Positions 20,630 through 31,160 are shown, numbered from the stretch's first letter. The stretch is 64,000 nucleotides of DNA from Diploptera punctata (GCA_030220185.1 JASPKZ010001238.1:62001-126000); one strand, 5' to 3'. Numbers and translations are program-made. The notes: generated from the letters alone by a model not told the origin.

Positions 20630-21251
20630 ACTGATTGTGGCATTACAGGGAACGAAATGGCAGATTTGCTGGCCAAGAAAGGAACCCACATCCTTCAGAC
20701 ATCACCGAACATTACATCTTACTCTAGAGCAGCTGTGAACATCCGCTTCAGAGCGAGAGAAGCCTTCAGAACCTCCCTAGAGCTCCAAATGACTGACAAA
20801 CCTTGGAAAGCATCCATCCAAACTACACAGCCAGATTGGTCCAGAAGAGTAGCCGTTCCGCTTCAGAGCGAGAGAAGCCTTCAGAACCTCCCTAGAGCTC
20901 CAAATGACTGACAAACCTTGGAAAGCATCCATCCAAACTACACTGCCAGATTGGCCCAGAAGAGTAGCCGTTGCAACAGGACACGACTGCCTGGGTAAAC
21001 ACCTTCATCGCCTCGGTCTTCTACCAACTCAACAATGTATCCTCTGTAACACTATGGAAGATGTGGATGCTGATCACATCCGAACTTGCCCAACCCTAAC
21101 AACCAACAATTTTGTGGACAGATACTGGGAAGCCAGGGAAAAGATAATTAACATTTTATAATCTTTCTTGTTGTTGTTTGTTATTGTTTCTTTTCCTCAG
21201 TCATTATTGGCTAATCAAAAATTTCAAAAGCCACTGCATTTAAATAAATAA
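20630..21251 (+). pseudogene. LINE RNase H domain and C-terminus, inserted in SINE-C
   Basis: The 3' end of a LINE that carries RNase H (I/R1-like group, unlike the Jockey copy here). CGITGNEMADLLAKKGT at 20636-20686 is the last conserved RNase H block, with the D of MAD as a catalytic residue. The C-terminal tail at 20904-21161 has TGHDCLGKHLHRLGLLPTQQ and a C-x2-C...H-x4-C cluster (CILCN...DHIRTC). A 115-bp tandem duplication (20744-20858 repeated at 20859-20973) shifts the frame. The 3' end is a short AAAT tail (aaataaataaat) at the junction with the SINE's GAT tract. Confidence 0.85.
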
Positions 21252-21444
21252 ATGATAAGGATGATGATGATGATGGCTGGATAATTTTCGGGGACCGTTG
21301 GGCCCTAAGCTTCTTGACATTTATCTTACAGGTGAGGAAAAACCCCGAAAAAACCTCACCCATGAGCCTGTCCCAACCGGGAATCGAACCCGGGCCCGCT
21401 GTGTGACAAGGCAGCACGTTACCTCGAGACCACAGCGATGGACT

Positions 21445-21447
<3 letters not shown>
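21252..21447 (-). mobile_element. SINE-C, head half (split copy, part 2)
   Basis: Continues from the GAT tract through 'cttacaggtgaggaaaaacc' to the head 'gaccacagcgatggac'. With 20501-20629 it makes one complete SINE-C. Confidence 0.88.

Positions 21448-21450
<3 letters not shown>

Positions 21451-21483
<33 letters not shown>
21451..21483. repeat. (CA)n microsatellite
   Basis: About 15 CA units beside the SINE-C head. Confidence 0.9.
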
Positions 21484-21486
<3 letters not shown>

Positions 21487-21537
21487 GGCATAACAGCCCA
21501 AAGTTATGAGATACTAGATCAATCAAAACTAACTCTA

Positions 21538-22215
21538 ACTCACTGGCACTATCGAACCCGTAGGTTCATGGCCGCGCGGACATAACCTCTCCATATATCC
21601 CTATCCTGAGTCAATGTTTTCCAATCATCCCCTGTACAATCTACTTCCTTCAAATCATAGTTAATGTTATTCTCCCACCTCATTCTTGGTCTACCAACTG
21701 GGCGTTTTTCCTCTGGTTTTCCTACAAGAAGCTTCCATGCACGTCTTTCATTCCCCAATCGTGCCACATGTCCTGCCCATCGCAGTCTACAAGACTTAAC
21801 TGTTCTTATTATATCTGGCTTCCTATAAAGGCCATGTAATTCACTGTTAAGCAGTCTTCTCCATTCACCTGTCTGTTCATCTCTCTTTGCTCCAAAAATG
21901 TTCCTAAGAACTTTATTCTCAAATACTCGTAATCTCCTTTCCTCCCTTAAAGTAAGAGTCCATGTTTCGCATCCATATAATATAACTGGTAGAATAATAG
22001 TTTTATATATTTTCAGTTTAACGTTTTTCAAAGGAGTTGGGAAGTCAAGAGTCTCTGCAATGCATAATAGCAAGCATTTCCAGAATTGAGCCTCTGTTTA
22101 ATTTCCTTGTGCATCTCATTCCTGTTTGTGATTATTGTTCCTAGGTATTTGAATTCAGCCACTTCCTCAAAATTTCCCTCATTTGTCATTAGCTGTCCAT
22201 TTCCATTAGCCTATA
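21538..22215 (-). mobile_element. NL-A LINE, 3' third with readable C-terminus
   Basis: The longest clean NL-A C-terminus here. The minus strand 22073-21549 reads KLKIYKTIILPVILYGCETW, RRLRVFENKVLRNIFGAKRD, ELHGLYRKPDIIRTVKS, RLRWAGHVARLG, RPVGRPRMRWENNINYD and RAAMNLRVR-stop. This is the thumb and C-terminal region of an RTE/CR1-type RT. The upstream part to 22215 holds the MTNEGNFEEVAEF-type block, out of frame. Confidence 0.9.
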
Positions 22216-22239
22216 TAATACATGTTTATCTGTGACCAT

Positions 22240-22559
22240 CGTATAAAGTCCTAACATTCCATGTTCCTAGGAACATGTCCATATGTTTGAGCCTTTGGCA
22301 TGAGTTCCCTGAAGTAGTCCCTGCCTGGAGAACCGAATGGGGGACTATTTGACTTCCGGAAAATTTTACCCCAGTTGAACCCATATCCGCATTTCTTCAC
22401 GGTTGTATTTTTACGGTGAAATATCGTCACTCTTTCGACCAAGGTACTTTTTTCGTCTGGCTTAGTACCTTCGACCAGTCCGGCATGGGTAACCCTATCG
22501 GCAGCAATGCTACCGCCGGCATAGCTCTCAGGAACATTTAAGCACGCAAGCCACTCCAC
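22240..22559 (-). repeat. segment associated with NL-A copies
   Basis: A 103-codon open frame lies on the minus strand (22251-22559). Parts of it recur at 33806-33961 and 34008-34160, in both cases fused directly to an NL-A 3' end. Either it belongs to an upstream part of a variant NL-A or it is a captured sequence. I do not recognise the peptide. Confidence 0.55.
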
Positions 22560-22885
22560 TAGAGTACATTCTTACAATATTGCGTTCCTTTGGCAATAAA
22601 TATTATGATCTGGTTGCAGTGATGAACAAAAGAAGCAGATGAAGCGTACCAATCGTTTCTCATTTGTTTTCAAACATAGCCGTTTACATTAAATATATAA
22701 ATATTTTAAAATAACTATAGTTAAATAATGATTTGTGAGTAAACAGCTTAATTTTATTCGTTAAATAGTCCTAACAAATGCTACTCTTGATTTCCAAATT
22801 CTCTAGATAAATTCACTCCTCACTTCGTGAGTCGTGAATTTATCGATAATTTGGAAATCACTCGTGGCATTACTTACAATAACAT
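22560..22885 (-). mobile_element. FB element, partial
   Basis: Runs from 'agagtacattcttacaatat' through 'aataactatagttaaataat' to the terminal hairpin 'ccactcttgatttcc' ... 'ggaaatcactcgtggcatta'. It matches 38460-38790. Confidence 0.8.
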
Positions 22886-22932
22886 CTTATTTCCTTTAAT
22901 AATAATATTTTCGTCACAAAATGCTATAAATA
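22886..22932 (-). mobile_element. MarX terminal fragment
   Basis: 'tttcctttaataataatatt' plus 'tcgtcacaaaatgc' equals the right terminal repeat of the MarX element at 42917-43502. Confidence 0.65.
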
Positions 22933-22936
22933 TGGG

Positions 22937-23233
22937 GCACGCCGTAGCGTAGTGGTTAAGGCACTGAGCTACAAGCCGGAGGGTCGAGGATTCAAGTCCC
23001 CTTGGGGTCAGGATTTTTAAACTGACCCAAACCCTCTGGCGGCACTATGGCCCTGGGGTCGACTCAGCCTCTAACGGAAATGAGTACCAGACGCCTGTTC
23101 TGGGGGTAAAGGCGGCCGTCACGCAGGGCTGACAACCCGGCTGACATAAAGTGCCGATTGTCTAGAAAAAGTGGGAGCCTTAACCTCCTACTACCCCAAG
23201 GTCTCCTGAGGCCTGTCGTGGGATCACTTTACT

Positions 23234-23236
<3 letters not shown>
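22937..23236 (+). mobile_element. SINE-A, full length
   Basis: ggcacgccgtagcgtagtgg head (box A), 'gggtcgaggattcaagtccc' around box B, body with 'aaggcggccgtcacgcaggg', and end 'gggatcactttact'. About 300 bp. Followed by a TA tract (23237-23281). Confidence 0.88.
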
Positions 23237-23285
<49 letters not shown>

Positions 23286-23335
23286 AACACAATAGCATAA
23301 CAGCCCAAAGATGAGAGATACTAGATCACTCAATA

Positions 23336-23527
23336 CCTTTTTTTTTAAAATGCTCCAGGTTGTCTTTCGACATTCCTGGTTTCTCTCCTGGCATGGCGTA
23401 CTTGTAACCCACTTCTGAGGTTGGGGCGCCTGGAAGGCTGTGTTACGTTGTCCCGATGATATGATGGGTGATGATAATGATAGTGGTGCGCCAGGAGAGT
23501 CCCTAATCCTAAGTTTAACCTAAGATG
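23336..23527 (-). mobile_element. SINE-F body
   Basis: Shares 'ccaggttgtctttcgacatt' (with small differences), 'gggcgcctggaaggc' and 'gcgccaggagagt' with 41818-41990. The tRNA-like head is missing; SINE-C sequence follows directly. Confidence 0.72.
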
Positions 23528-23728
23528 AATATGAATGATGATGATTGCGATGGCCATATGATTTCGGGGACCATTTGGACCTTAAAAGTTTTCCTGACAT
23601 TTGTCTTACAGGTGAGGAAAAACCCCGATAAAAACTTCATCCAGAAAAACTGTCCCGACCGGGAATCGAACCCGGACCCGCTGCGTGACAAGGCAGCACG
23701 CTACCCCAAGACCACAGCGGTGGACTCT
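23528..23728 (-). mobile_element. SINE-C, head half
   Basis: Starts in the GAT tract and runs to the head 'gaccacagcggtggac' with box-B complement 'gggaatcgaacccgg'. The tail half is replaced by SINE-F sequence. Confidence 0.85.
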
Positions 23729-23744
23729 AGACTTAATTTTAAAA

Positions 23745-23985
23745 CACTATTGGGTTATGTAATCTTCTGCATCTTCATCATTAGCATCCAAGAAGACACA
23801 TAAATTTTAAAAGAAGCTTCGAATTAGTGTCCGGATTTATATGCAAAATAAAGTACTAAATATGCATGAAAAATGTAGAAAATATGCACCCTAGATATGC
23901 AAAAACAGGTTGTAATAAAATCAAATAAATAATTTGCTTTGTGGGTAATCTTACGTTATCAAACATACAATTTTCTTATACATGT
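23745..23985 (+). repeat. hAT-like left end plus flank, duplicate of 24742-24935
   Basis: Shares 'taatcttctgcatcttcat', 'aaagtactaaatatgcatg' and 'tttgctttgtgggtaatct' with 24742-24935. It includes the same unrelated flanking DNA, so the copy arose by duplication of a larger unit. Confidence 0.7.
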
Positions 23986-24099
23986 AGTATTCTCAATTCA
24001 CACAAGAGGTAGCGGAAATATCATTCAACTGCCATCTAGCGGCTAACCTAACAGTTAAGCAAATTATTAAAAAAAATTGTATATATAATTAATCAAATT

Positions 24100-24405
24100 A
24101 CAGCAATGGAATAAACAAAACAGTGTAGAACTTACGTCATTAGTCAAAATGGCGTTGAATATGCAACAGCAAATTACAATTGCTGAATGGGCAATAACGT
24201 ATGCTAATGATCGTGAGCCGCAAGACGGGCAAGACGTGAGTTTAACGTAGCATTGCAGCCGTCGACTGTGGGGAAGTGGAGAAAAAGACTGCTGGAAACG
24301 GGAAGGATGCAGAAAATCAAACCTCAAACCTCATCTTATTTCCTTTAATAACAATATTTTCGTCACAAAATGCGATCAAACGTATAACCATATTTCTGAA
24401 TCACT
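24100..24405 (+). mobile_element. MarX element, 5' end missing
   Basis: Homologous to 43025-43495: a decayed transposase N-terminus (ATG at 24150) with PSTVGKWRKRLLETGRMQKI, then a jump to the right terminal repeat (24339-24405). Relative to 43 kb an extra stretch is deleted between them. Confidence 0.78.
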
Positions 24406-24742
24406 CTTGAAGTTTATGAGAGTAAGCCAAATGCACTTCTTACGATCATTGTTAGGAGTTAATAGACTGGATCACCAAAGGAACACTATTATCAGAGGAA
24501 AACTTGGAGTAACAAGTTTAAATGAAGATATACAAAGATACCAACAAGAATGGAAAAATCATCTGAGGAGAATGGCAAGAAATATACTTCCAAAATTGGC
24601 ATTCCAATATACCCCAACTGGACATAGGGACCAAGGAAGACCAAAACATCGGTGGAAAGATCAAGACCATCTTCGCTAGGTTTACCGTACAGGCCACATG
24701 GCCTAAAAGGAATTTGTTCATGATGATGATGCTGATGATATT
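24405..24742 (+). mobile_element. NL-G LINE C-terminal fragment
   Basis: Encodes MRVSQMHFLRSLLGVNRLDH, then EWKNHLRRMARNILPKLAFQ and GRPKHRWKD, a LINE post-RT C-terminus. The 3' end is 'aggccacatggcctaaaagg' plus a GAT-type tail (24721-24742). Confidence 0.78.
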
Positions 24743-24989
24743 GGGATTATGTAATCTTCTGCATCTTCATTATTAGCGCCCTAGAAGACACAGGAATTTT
24801 AAAAGAAGCTGAGAATTAGAGCCCGGATTTGTATGCAAGATAAAGTACTAAATATGCATGAAAAATGTAGAAAATATGCAAAAAGAGATTGTAATAAAAT
24901 CAAATAATTTGCTTTGTGGGTAATCTTACGTTATTCCTGGCTGTTACAGTAGAAAAGGAAGGGTTTGATGAGTTTTTCTTGTGGGAAGC

Positions 24990-25235
24990 TGCTTCATCTG
25001 TCGGTGAAGAAGGTTTTATGCAATGAGAATGTCCTTTCTACATCACAAGATGTCACAGCTGCATGTGAAAAACATCACGGTTCTTCAGTGAATTCCTGTT
25101 CTGTTACAGTTTTTCACTTTCACCAGAGAGCATTTTGCTAATTTGACAAATTCTATTGTAGTCAGGATTTTTATTCAATACTTCACTAAGCTTATCAAAT
25201 GCTTTTTTAGCAAAACCGTAATATTATCTCTCAAG
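24990..25235 (-). pseudogene. hAT-type transposase C-terminal remnant
   Basis: The minus strand near 25228-25110 reads FAKKAFDKLSEVLNKNPDYN then RICQISKMLSGES. This resembles the C-terminal region of insect hAT-family transposases related to CGGBP1-like proteins. The assignment rests on the pattern only. Stops follow at once. The inserted NL-A removed or displaced the rest. Confidence 0.5.
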
Positions 25236-25256
25236 ACCCACGGGTATTCCCCTCTT

Positions 25257-25988
25257 ACTTACTTACTTACTCACTGGCATTATAGAATCCGTAGGTTTAT
25301 GGCCGCGCGGACATAAGCTCTCCATACATCCCTAAAGTAAAAGTAAAGTAAAGTAATCCCACAACAGGCCTCGGGAGGCCCTTGCGGTAGTAGGAGGTTA
25401 AGGCACCTACTTTTTCTAGACAATCGGCACTTGAAGTCAGCCGGGTTGTCAGCCCTGCGTGTCGGCCGCCTTTACCCCAGAACAAGCGTCTGGTACTCAT
25501 TTCTGTTAGAGGCTGAGTCGACCCCAGGGCCATAGTGCCGCCAGAAGGTTTTGGTCAGTTTAAAAATCCTGACCCCACCGGGACTTGAACCCTCGACCTT
25601 CCGACTTGTAGCGCAGTGCCTTAACCACTACGCTACGGCGTGCCCCATCCATACATCCCTATCCTGAGATAATGCTTTGCAATCATTACCTGTATAATCT
25701 ACTTCCCTCAAATCATATTTAATGTTATTCTCCCACCTCATTCTTGGTCTACCAACTGGGCGTTTTCCCTCTGGCTTTCCTACAAGAAGTTTCCATGCAA
25801 GTCTTTCATTCCCCATACGTGCAACATGTCCTGCCCATCGTAGTCTACGAGACTTAACTGTTCTTATTATATCTGGCTTCCTATAAAGACCATGTAGTTC
25901 ATTGTTACGTAGTCTTCTCCATTCACCTGTCTGTTCATCTCTCTTTGGTCCAAAAATTTTCCTAAGAACTTTATGCTCAAATATTCCC

Positions 25989-25990
<2 letters not shown>
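25257..25990 (-). mobile_element. NL-A LINE 3' end with SINE-A inside
   Basis: Tail cttacttacttactcactgg, then the RAAMNLRVR end up to 25334; SINE-A at 25335-25647; NL-A resumes at 25648 and reads HKVLRKIFGPKRDEQTGEW upstream, ending at a (CA)n tract (25993-26026). Confidence 0.88.
25335..25647 (-). mobile_element. SINE-A inside NL-A
   Basis: Exact 14-bp target duplication tccatacatcccta at 25321-25334 and 25648-25661. Full-length, 313 bp. Same insertion point in NL-A as the copy at 14957-15263. Confidence 0.93.

Positions 25991-25992
<2 letters not shown>

Positions 25993-26026
<34 letters not shown>
25993..26026. repeat. (CA)n microsatellite
   Basis: About 16 CA units, followed by short TA runs to about 26048. 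Confidence 0.88.
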
Positions 26027-26031
<5 letters not shown>

Positions 26032-26346
26032 TATGTATATATATATGTTACGCTTATATCCAATTGATTGCAGAGACTTTATTAATTTAAAAATATTAAT
26101 AATTAATTAATTAATTAGTAGTAATTAGCTGAAGGGAAATTATAATTTAATACCACATTTAGGAGAAAATATGCATTTATGCAATTTAAATCTGAAATAA
26201 GCATTTTCCCCCGGAATATGCATTTCTATGCATTATCAAATACCGCTCAAATTGTCTGTGAAGGGACCACTTAACATGTAAATCATTTCCGCACACTTTT
26301 CATGCGTAAAACAAAACATGCATTTCGCATACAAATCCGGGCTGTA

Positions 26347-26657
26347 CTGAGAATGCAGACATGCTCAACGAAAACACGCACACAGACATGAACCCGTTGT
26401 ACAACTTATACAACAACATTAGTACCAGTTAAAATGCAGAAGATGAAACATCGTTTTGAAAGGCCTTCATATTTTTAACTACTTGACGAAGTTTTTCAAA
26501 CAGAATTTTTGAGGACGACTGATTTATCAGGTACTCATTTTACATTTTTAACGTTTTAATATCAGATCAAGTTACTTTAGTTTCGCTTATTTCCCTAAAT
26601 ATGTCATGAATGGTATGCGAGCATCATACCGACTCAATGAGACATCTAGCAGGAAAC
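26347..26657. other. no recognisable feature
   Basis: No coding signal or shared repeat. Confidence 0.4.
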
Positions 26658-26669
26658 TGAGGTATTACT

Positions 26670-27073
26670 TCTTCTTGTAAGCCCATGTTTCCCTTAACAG
26701 AGATTTAGGCGCTCTCCCCCTACAGGGAAGAATTTTAACCATACTAATTTAGTTACACTTGTTTTCGTATAGATGCCATTTTGAGTGGTCCGTGGTCAGC
26801 GTTCCGCCTCATACTGACATCTAGGAAACCAAGGTAGTACTAGGACGGGAAAATTCGATAAATTTTGCTTAGAGGCCTTTTCATTCAGGCTTAAGGATGT
26901 TTTACGAGCCTGAAAATCTTCAGACTCGGGACCCACGGCTTAAAGTCCCTCCCGGAGGACTTGCTCCTTGGATTTTTCCAACCTAAAAAAATCCATCGAC
27001 CCCGGCCGGGTTTGAACCCGCGACCCTCGGGACCAGAGGCAAGGAGCATAACCACTAGTCCACTGCGGCCGGT
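26670..27073 (-). mobile_element. SINE-E, full length (tRNA-derived)
   Basis: 404 bp bracketed by tgaggtattact at 26658-26669 and 27074-27085. The reverse complement starts accggccgcagtggactagt (box A tggactagtggtta), with box B gggttcaaaccc (complement at 27008-27019), and ends acatgggcttacaagaag. It is the reference copy for 4962, 16486, 27086 and 56915. Confidence 0.92.
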
Positions 27074-27085
27074 TGAGGTATTACT

Positions 27086-27275
27086 AGAAGCCTCTTTAAT
27101 CAGGCTTAAGGATCTTTCACAGCCTGAAAATCTCCATGCTTTAAAGTCCTTTCCGGAGGACTTGCTCCTTGGATTTTTCCATCCTAAAATAATACATCGA
27201 TCCCGGTCGGATTTGATCCCGCCTCCCTCGGACCACAGGTAAGGAGCATAACCACTTGTCCACCGCGACCGATAC
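27086..27275 (-). mobile_element. SINE-E, older partial copy
   Basis: Head and first body part (reverse complement tcggtcgcggtggacaagtg onward). Diverged from its neighbour; the younger SINE-E inserted at its truncated end. Confidence 0.82.
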
Positions 27276-27459
27276 TTCTACAAATTATGAGCAAAAAGTC
27301 ACCATAGTCCTGGAGAGGAATCAATTTACTTACTTCCGTCAAAAAGCCACTCCTACTACAGGGTGTCTCTAAAATCACTATCCGTTTCCATGAAAACACT
27401 ACTATTTTTTTTTTCATATACTGTTAGCTTAGAGCAATATGTTTAGCACAGTTGTCATT

Positions 27460-27850
27460 GCTTCTGCAATGCTTTTCCTACAAGGAGTTTATATGCCACT
27501 ATTTCATTCACCATTCGTGCCATATGTCCTGCCCAACGCTTTCTATAACACTTAACTGCTCTTATTATATCTGGCTTCCTATAAATACCATGTAGTTCAC
27601 TGTTATGCAGTTTTCTCCATTCACCTGTCTGTTATCTCTCTTTGCTCCAAACATTTTCCTAAGAACTTTATTTTCAAATACTTGTAATCTGCTTTTCTCC
27701 CTTAAAGTAAGAGTTCATGTTTCGCATCCATATAATATAACTGGTAGAATAATAGTTTTACATATTTTCAGTTTAACGTTTTTTGAAGGAGTTGGGACGA
27801 CAAGAGTCTCTGTAATCCATGATAACACGCATGTCCACAGTTGAACCTAT
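27460..27850 (-). mobile_element. NL-A LINE fragment
   Basis: Minus strand covers the GHMARMVNE-like region up to the KIYKTIILPVILYGCET block and beyond. No intact frame. Confidence 0.8.
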
Positions 27851-27894
27851 GTATTTGTACACCTCATTCCTGTGTTTATTATTGTTCCTAGCTA

Positions 27895-28426
27895 TTTCTT
27901 CAAATAAGCTGTTAGTTTATGCTGATGTACTATTGCGTGATAGTGAGGAGATACTAAAGGACAACACGCACACACTATCGAGTAACACTAAGAAATTAGG
28001 ACTGGAAGTAAATATCAATAAAACTAAATATATGGTCACACGTATATAATGGAAGTGGACAGCTAATGATAAATGAGGGAAATTTTGAGGAAGTGGCTGA
28101 ATTCAAATACCTACGAACAATAATCACAAATAGGAATGAGATGCACAAAGAAATTAAACATAGGCTCAATTCTGGAAATGCGTGCTATTATGCATTACAG
28201 AGACTTTTGATGTCCCAACTCCTTTCAAAAAACGTTAAACTGAAAATATATAACTATTATTGTACCATTTATATTATAGGCCTATGGGTGCGAAACATGG
28301 ACTCTTACTTTAAGGGAGGAAAGGAGATTACGAGTATTTCAGAATAAAGTTCTTAGGAAAATTTTTGGACCAAAGAGAGATGAACAGACAGGTGAATGGA
28401 GAAGACTACAAAACAGTGAACTACAT
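27895..28426 (+). mobile_element. NL-A LINE fragment, RT palm end to thumb
   Basis: Plus strand reads LLVYADVLLRDSEEILKDN (the catalytic YADD has lost one D), NTKKLGLEVNINKTKYMVT, NEGNFEEVAEFKYLRTIITN and RLNSGNACYYALQRLLMSQL, in several frames. It ends abruptly at the join with NL-F. Confidence 0.85.
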
Positions 28427-29104
28427 GTCGCATGACTTGTCGCAGAGACTGCAGCGTGTTCATAATGCTTGCGTTCGATTCATTTTGAATATCCGCCGTT
28501 ATGACCATATTTCCAAACACTTCAATAACATCTCTTGGCTCCGTCTTACTGACAGACGTAAATTGCACTCTCTTTCACTTCTTTTCGAGCTTCTGAATTC
28601 CTACACTCCTAGTTACCTCGCGTCCAGATTTGAGAAGTTATCCTCTTACCACAATATTGACACTAGGTCACAAGATAACAGTCTGCTAACAATCCCTCTT
28701 CATAGCACTTCCTCTTATTCTACTTCCTTCACAGTAGCCTCTGCCCGCTCCTGGAATTTCCTTCCTCAAGATATCAGGGGTTGCCGCACACTTTGCACCT
28801 TTAAGTCACGCTTATACAGTTACCTGTTGTCTAATAATTAATTTTTATCTATTTATTTAAATTTATACTACGTCATTAATAATCTTTTTCTCGTTTTTGT
28901 ATATATCTTGTACATATTATATATTTAATTTTTTAAAATCTAGAATAAATCAAAATACATTGTAAATAATAATTGTATTGTATTTATAACATGTAATCGT
29001 TTATATTGATTGTAATTTAATTGTAAGTCTATTTTTTGTATTTTTTAAAACCTGGTTGAGTGGCAGACAAGGTCTTAAGGCCTTAACTCTGCCAGGTAAA
29101 ATAA
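28427..29104 (+). mobile_element. NL-F LINE 3' end, fused to NL-A
   Basis: Starts at DLSQRLQRVHNACVRFILNI and runs to LYSYLLSNN-stop at 28841, one uninterrupted frame that also includes the last NL-A codons. The 3'UTR ends with the cttaaggccttaactctgcc block and aaaataaag, then the TTA tail (29105-29157). Confidence 0.87.
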
Positions 29105-29107
29105 AGC

Positions 29108-29144
<37 letters not shown>

Positions 29145-29157
29145 TATTATTATTATT
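29105..29157. repeat. (TTA)n tail of NL-F
   Basis: Nearly pure TTA after the NL-F terminus, one interruption. Confidence 0.88.
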
Positions 29158-29234
29158 ATCTTCTTACACTAACGTGTCCATTTTCTCACCTAACGAAATA
29201 AAATCAGTAGAGATGGACTCCTGGCATAGAATAG

Positions 29235-29465
29235 CCGAGTAACTGTTTTATATATTTATAGTTTAACTTTTTTTTACAGAAGTTGGCATTGCAAGAATTT
29301 CTGCAATGCATATTACTGGAATTACTTTTTTGGAGTTGAACTCTTGTTAATTTCCTTCTACACCTCTATCCTGTTTTGTAATTATTGTTCATAGCTATTT
29401 GAATTCCGCCATTTCTTCAAATATTATGCCCATTTGTTAAGCCCCCATTCCATCGAACAATGTAT
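29235..29465 (-). mobile_element. NL-A LINE, old fragment
   Basis: Recognisable blocks 'ttttatatatttatagttta', 'tctgcaatgcat' and 'attattgttcatagctattt' in NL-A order on the minus strand, with much divergence. Confidence 0.65.
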
Positions 29466-29984
29466 TTCTAAATAATAAAAAGTTATAGAAATGCTAAGAG
29501 CAATTAACATACCTATTGATTATAGGAGGTCACCTCGTTGATACGAACACAAAATGTTTCATTAGTGTAGCACATGAAAACAATCAACACACGAGAAAAC
29601 TTAGTTCATGTAACAGAGCACAAAACAAAACACGTCCACTCATCTAAGGCGCAAGGTACATACTGAGACAGGCGATCTGTCTGCCTGCACACTAGCTCGC
29701 TCTGCCGGTCAACAACTCAGGTGTGTTTCATGCATACGTGGGCTGCATATTGCGTCCACTGGGTCCATTTTCTTCAACTAATGCACATTTAGATATAACT
29801 CTATAGAGTCAATATCCCTTATACTGGCTCGGAGGCGTGGCTCAAACATTCAAAATGTCCTCTACTTCTACAGGGTGGAACAGAAATTTACAGACATGGA
29901 TTCTAGCCAAATCACTACTTTTTTTAATTTATTTATATGCAGATTTTCTATGTTTACAGATTTTTCTGCGCCTAAAATTTTGGT
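29466..29984. other. no recognisable feature
   Basis: No coding region or shared repeat seen. A 'tacagggtgg' at 29873 resembles a mariner start but has no partner. Confidence 0.4.
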
Positions 29985-30207
29985 TTTCCTTCTTCACTCG
30001 TCCTATCTATCCATCCATTCCATATCCTCCAGTTCTCATTAAGTTATTTCTTGCATCCATTAGTTTCGAGGTTTTTCTTTCTTCTTCCAGGGGACACCAT
30101 TCCAATGTATTTTCTGAGTAAACTTTAGTCATAGGCCTACATGCCCATACCAATGTAACTGCTTATATTTTATATTGAAAATGCTTTCTCTCTATGAAAA
30201 TCACTAC

Positions 30208-30211
<4 letters not shown>
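29965..30211 (-). mobile_element. NL-D LINE fragment
   Basis: Homologous to 30790-31030: the minus strand covers the GRRKRGRP..W region and 'caccattccaatgt' block. Frames broken. The right side meets an (AAT)n tract (30212-30262). Confidence 0.72.
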
Positions 30212-30262
<51 letters not shown>

Positions 30263-30296
30263 TAATAATAATTATTTATTTATTTATTTATTTATA
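30212..30296. repeat. (AAT)n and (TTTA)n tracts
   Basis: 30212-30270 is AAT-rich, 30272-30296 is TTTA-rich. Both touch LINE ends. Confidence 0.85.
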
Positions 30297-30301
30297 TATA
30301 C

Positions 30302-30768
30302 TTACTTACTCACTGGCACTATCGAACCCGTAGGTTCATGGCCGCACGGACATAAGCTCTCCATACATCCCTATCCTGAGCTAATGCTTTCCAATCATTC
30401 CCTGTATAATCTACTTCCCTCAAATCATAGTTAATGTTATTCTCCCACCTCATTCTTGGTCTACCAACTGGGCGTTTTCCCTCTGACTTTCCTACAAGAA
30501 GCTTCCATGCAAGCCTTTCATTCCCCATACGTGCAACATGTCCTGCCCATCGCAGTCTACGAGACTTAACTGTTCTTATTATATCTGGCTTCCTATAAAG
30601 ACCATGTAGTTCATTGTTATGTAGTATTCTCCATTCACCTGTCTGTTCATCTCTCTTTGGTCCAAAATTTTTCCTAAGTACTTTATTCTCAAATACTTGT
30701 AATCTCCTTTCCTCCCTTAAAGTAAGAGTCCATGTTTCACACCCATATAATATAACTGGTAGAATAAA
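30302..30768 (-). mobile_element. NL-A LINE 3' end, nearly clean C-terminus
   Basis: Minus strand 30768-30319 reads LPVILYGCETWTLTLREERR through FENKVLRKNFGPKRDEQTGE and RLRWAGHVARMGNERLAW to RAAMNLRVR. Tail tacttacttactcactgg. It inserted into NL-D sequence (29965-30211 and 30775-31160). Confidence 0.88.
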
Positions 30769-30774
30769 ATACAG

Positions 30775-31159
30775 AATTTTAATGTTTACACACCTTTCTG
30801 TGCCTAAAGTTTTATTTTTCTTCTCCACTCGTCTCTCTCCATCCAATCCATGTCCTCCAGTCCTCATGCTCTCATCCCAGTTATTATTTCCTGCATCCAC
30901 GAGTTTCGAGGTCTTCCTCTCCTCCTTCTTCCAGGTGGACACCATTCCAATGTTTTCCTGGGTAATCTTTCTTCTTGCATTCGTCGTACGTGCCCATACC
31001 AATTTAATTGCTTATACCGTATATAATCTACTATTGAATAACCAATATTCATTTTTTCTCTTATGACGGTATTTCTTATTTTGTCTAATTTTGAACATCT
31101 TGCTGCTCTCCTCAAGAAATCCATTTCCATCGACATACGTTTTTGTTCTAAGTTTTTGT

Positions 31160-31160
<1 letters not shown>
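30775..31160 (-). mobile_element. NL-D LINE C-terminus
   Basis: Minus strand reads SMEMDFLRRAARCSKLDKIR, QLNWYGHVRRMQEERLPRKT and GRRRRGRPRNSWMQEI. This is a LINE post-RT region. Upstream it is bounded by (AAT)n (31161-31224). Confidence 0.85.

Larger units (their letters stand above)
24817..26343 (-). mobile_element. hAT-like DNA transposon, disrupted
   Basis: The ends tagagcccggatttgtatgc (24817) and, in reverse complement, tacagcccggatttgtatgc (to 26343) match at 19 of 20 bases. The sub-terminal regions are rich in 'atgcat' motifs on both sides. Between them lie a transposase remnant and an inserted NL-A copy with SINE-A. No clear target duplication seen. Confidence 0.62.

Noticed and set aside
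21451..21483. Regulatory CA element
   Set aside because: It is an ordinary microsatellite at a SINE edge.
21549..22073. Host gene for the 174-codon NL-A frame
   Set aside because: The same protein end recurs more than ten times in the window with retrotransposon tails.
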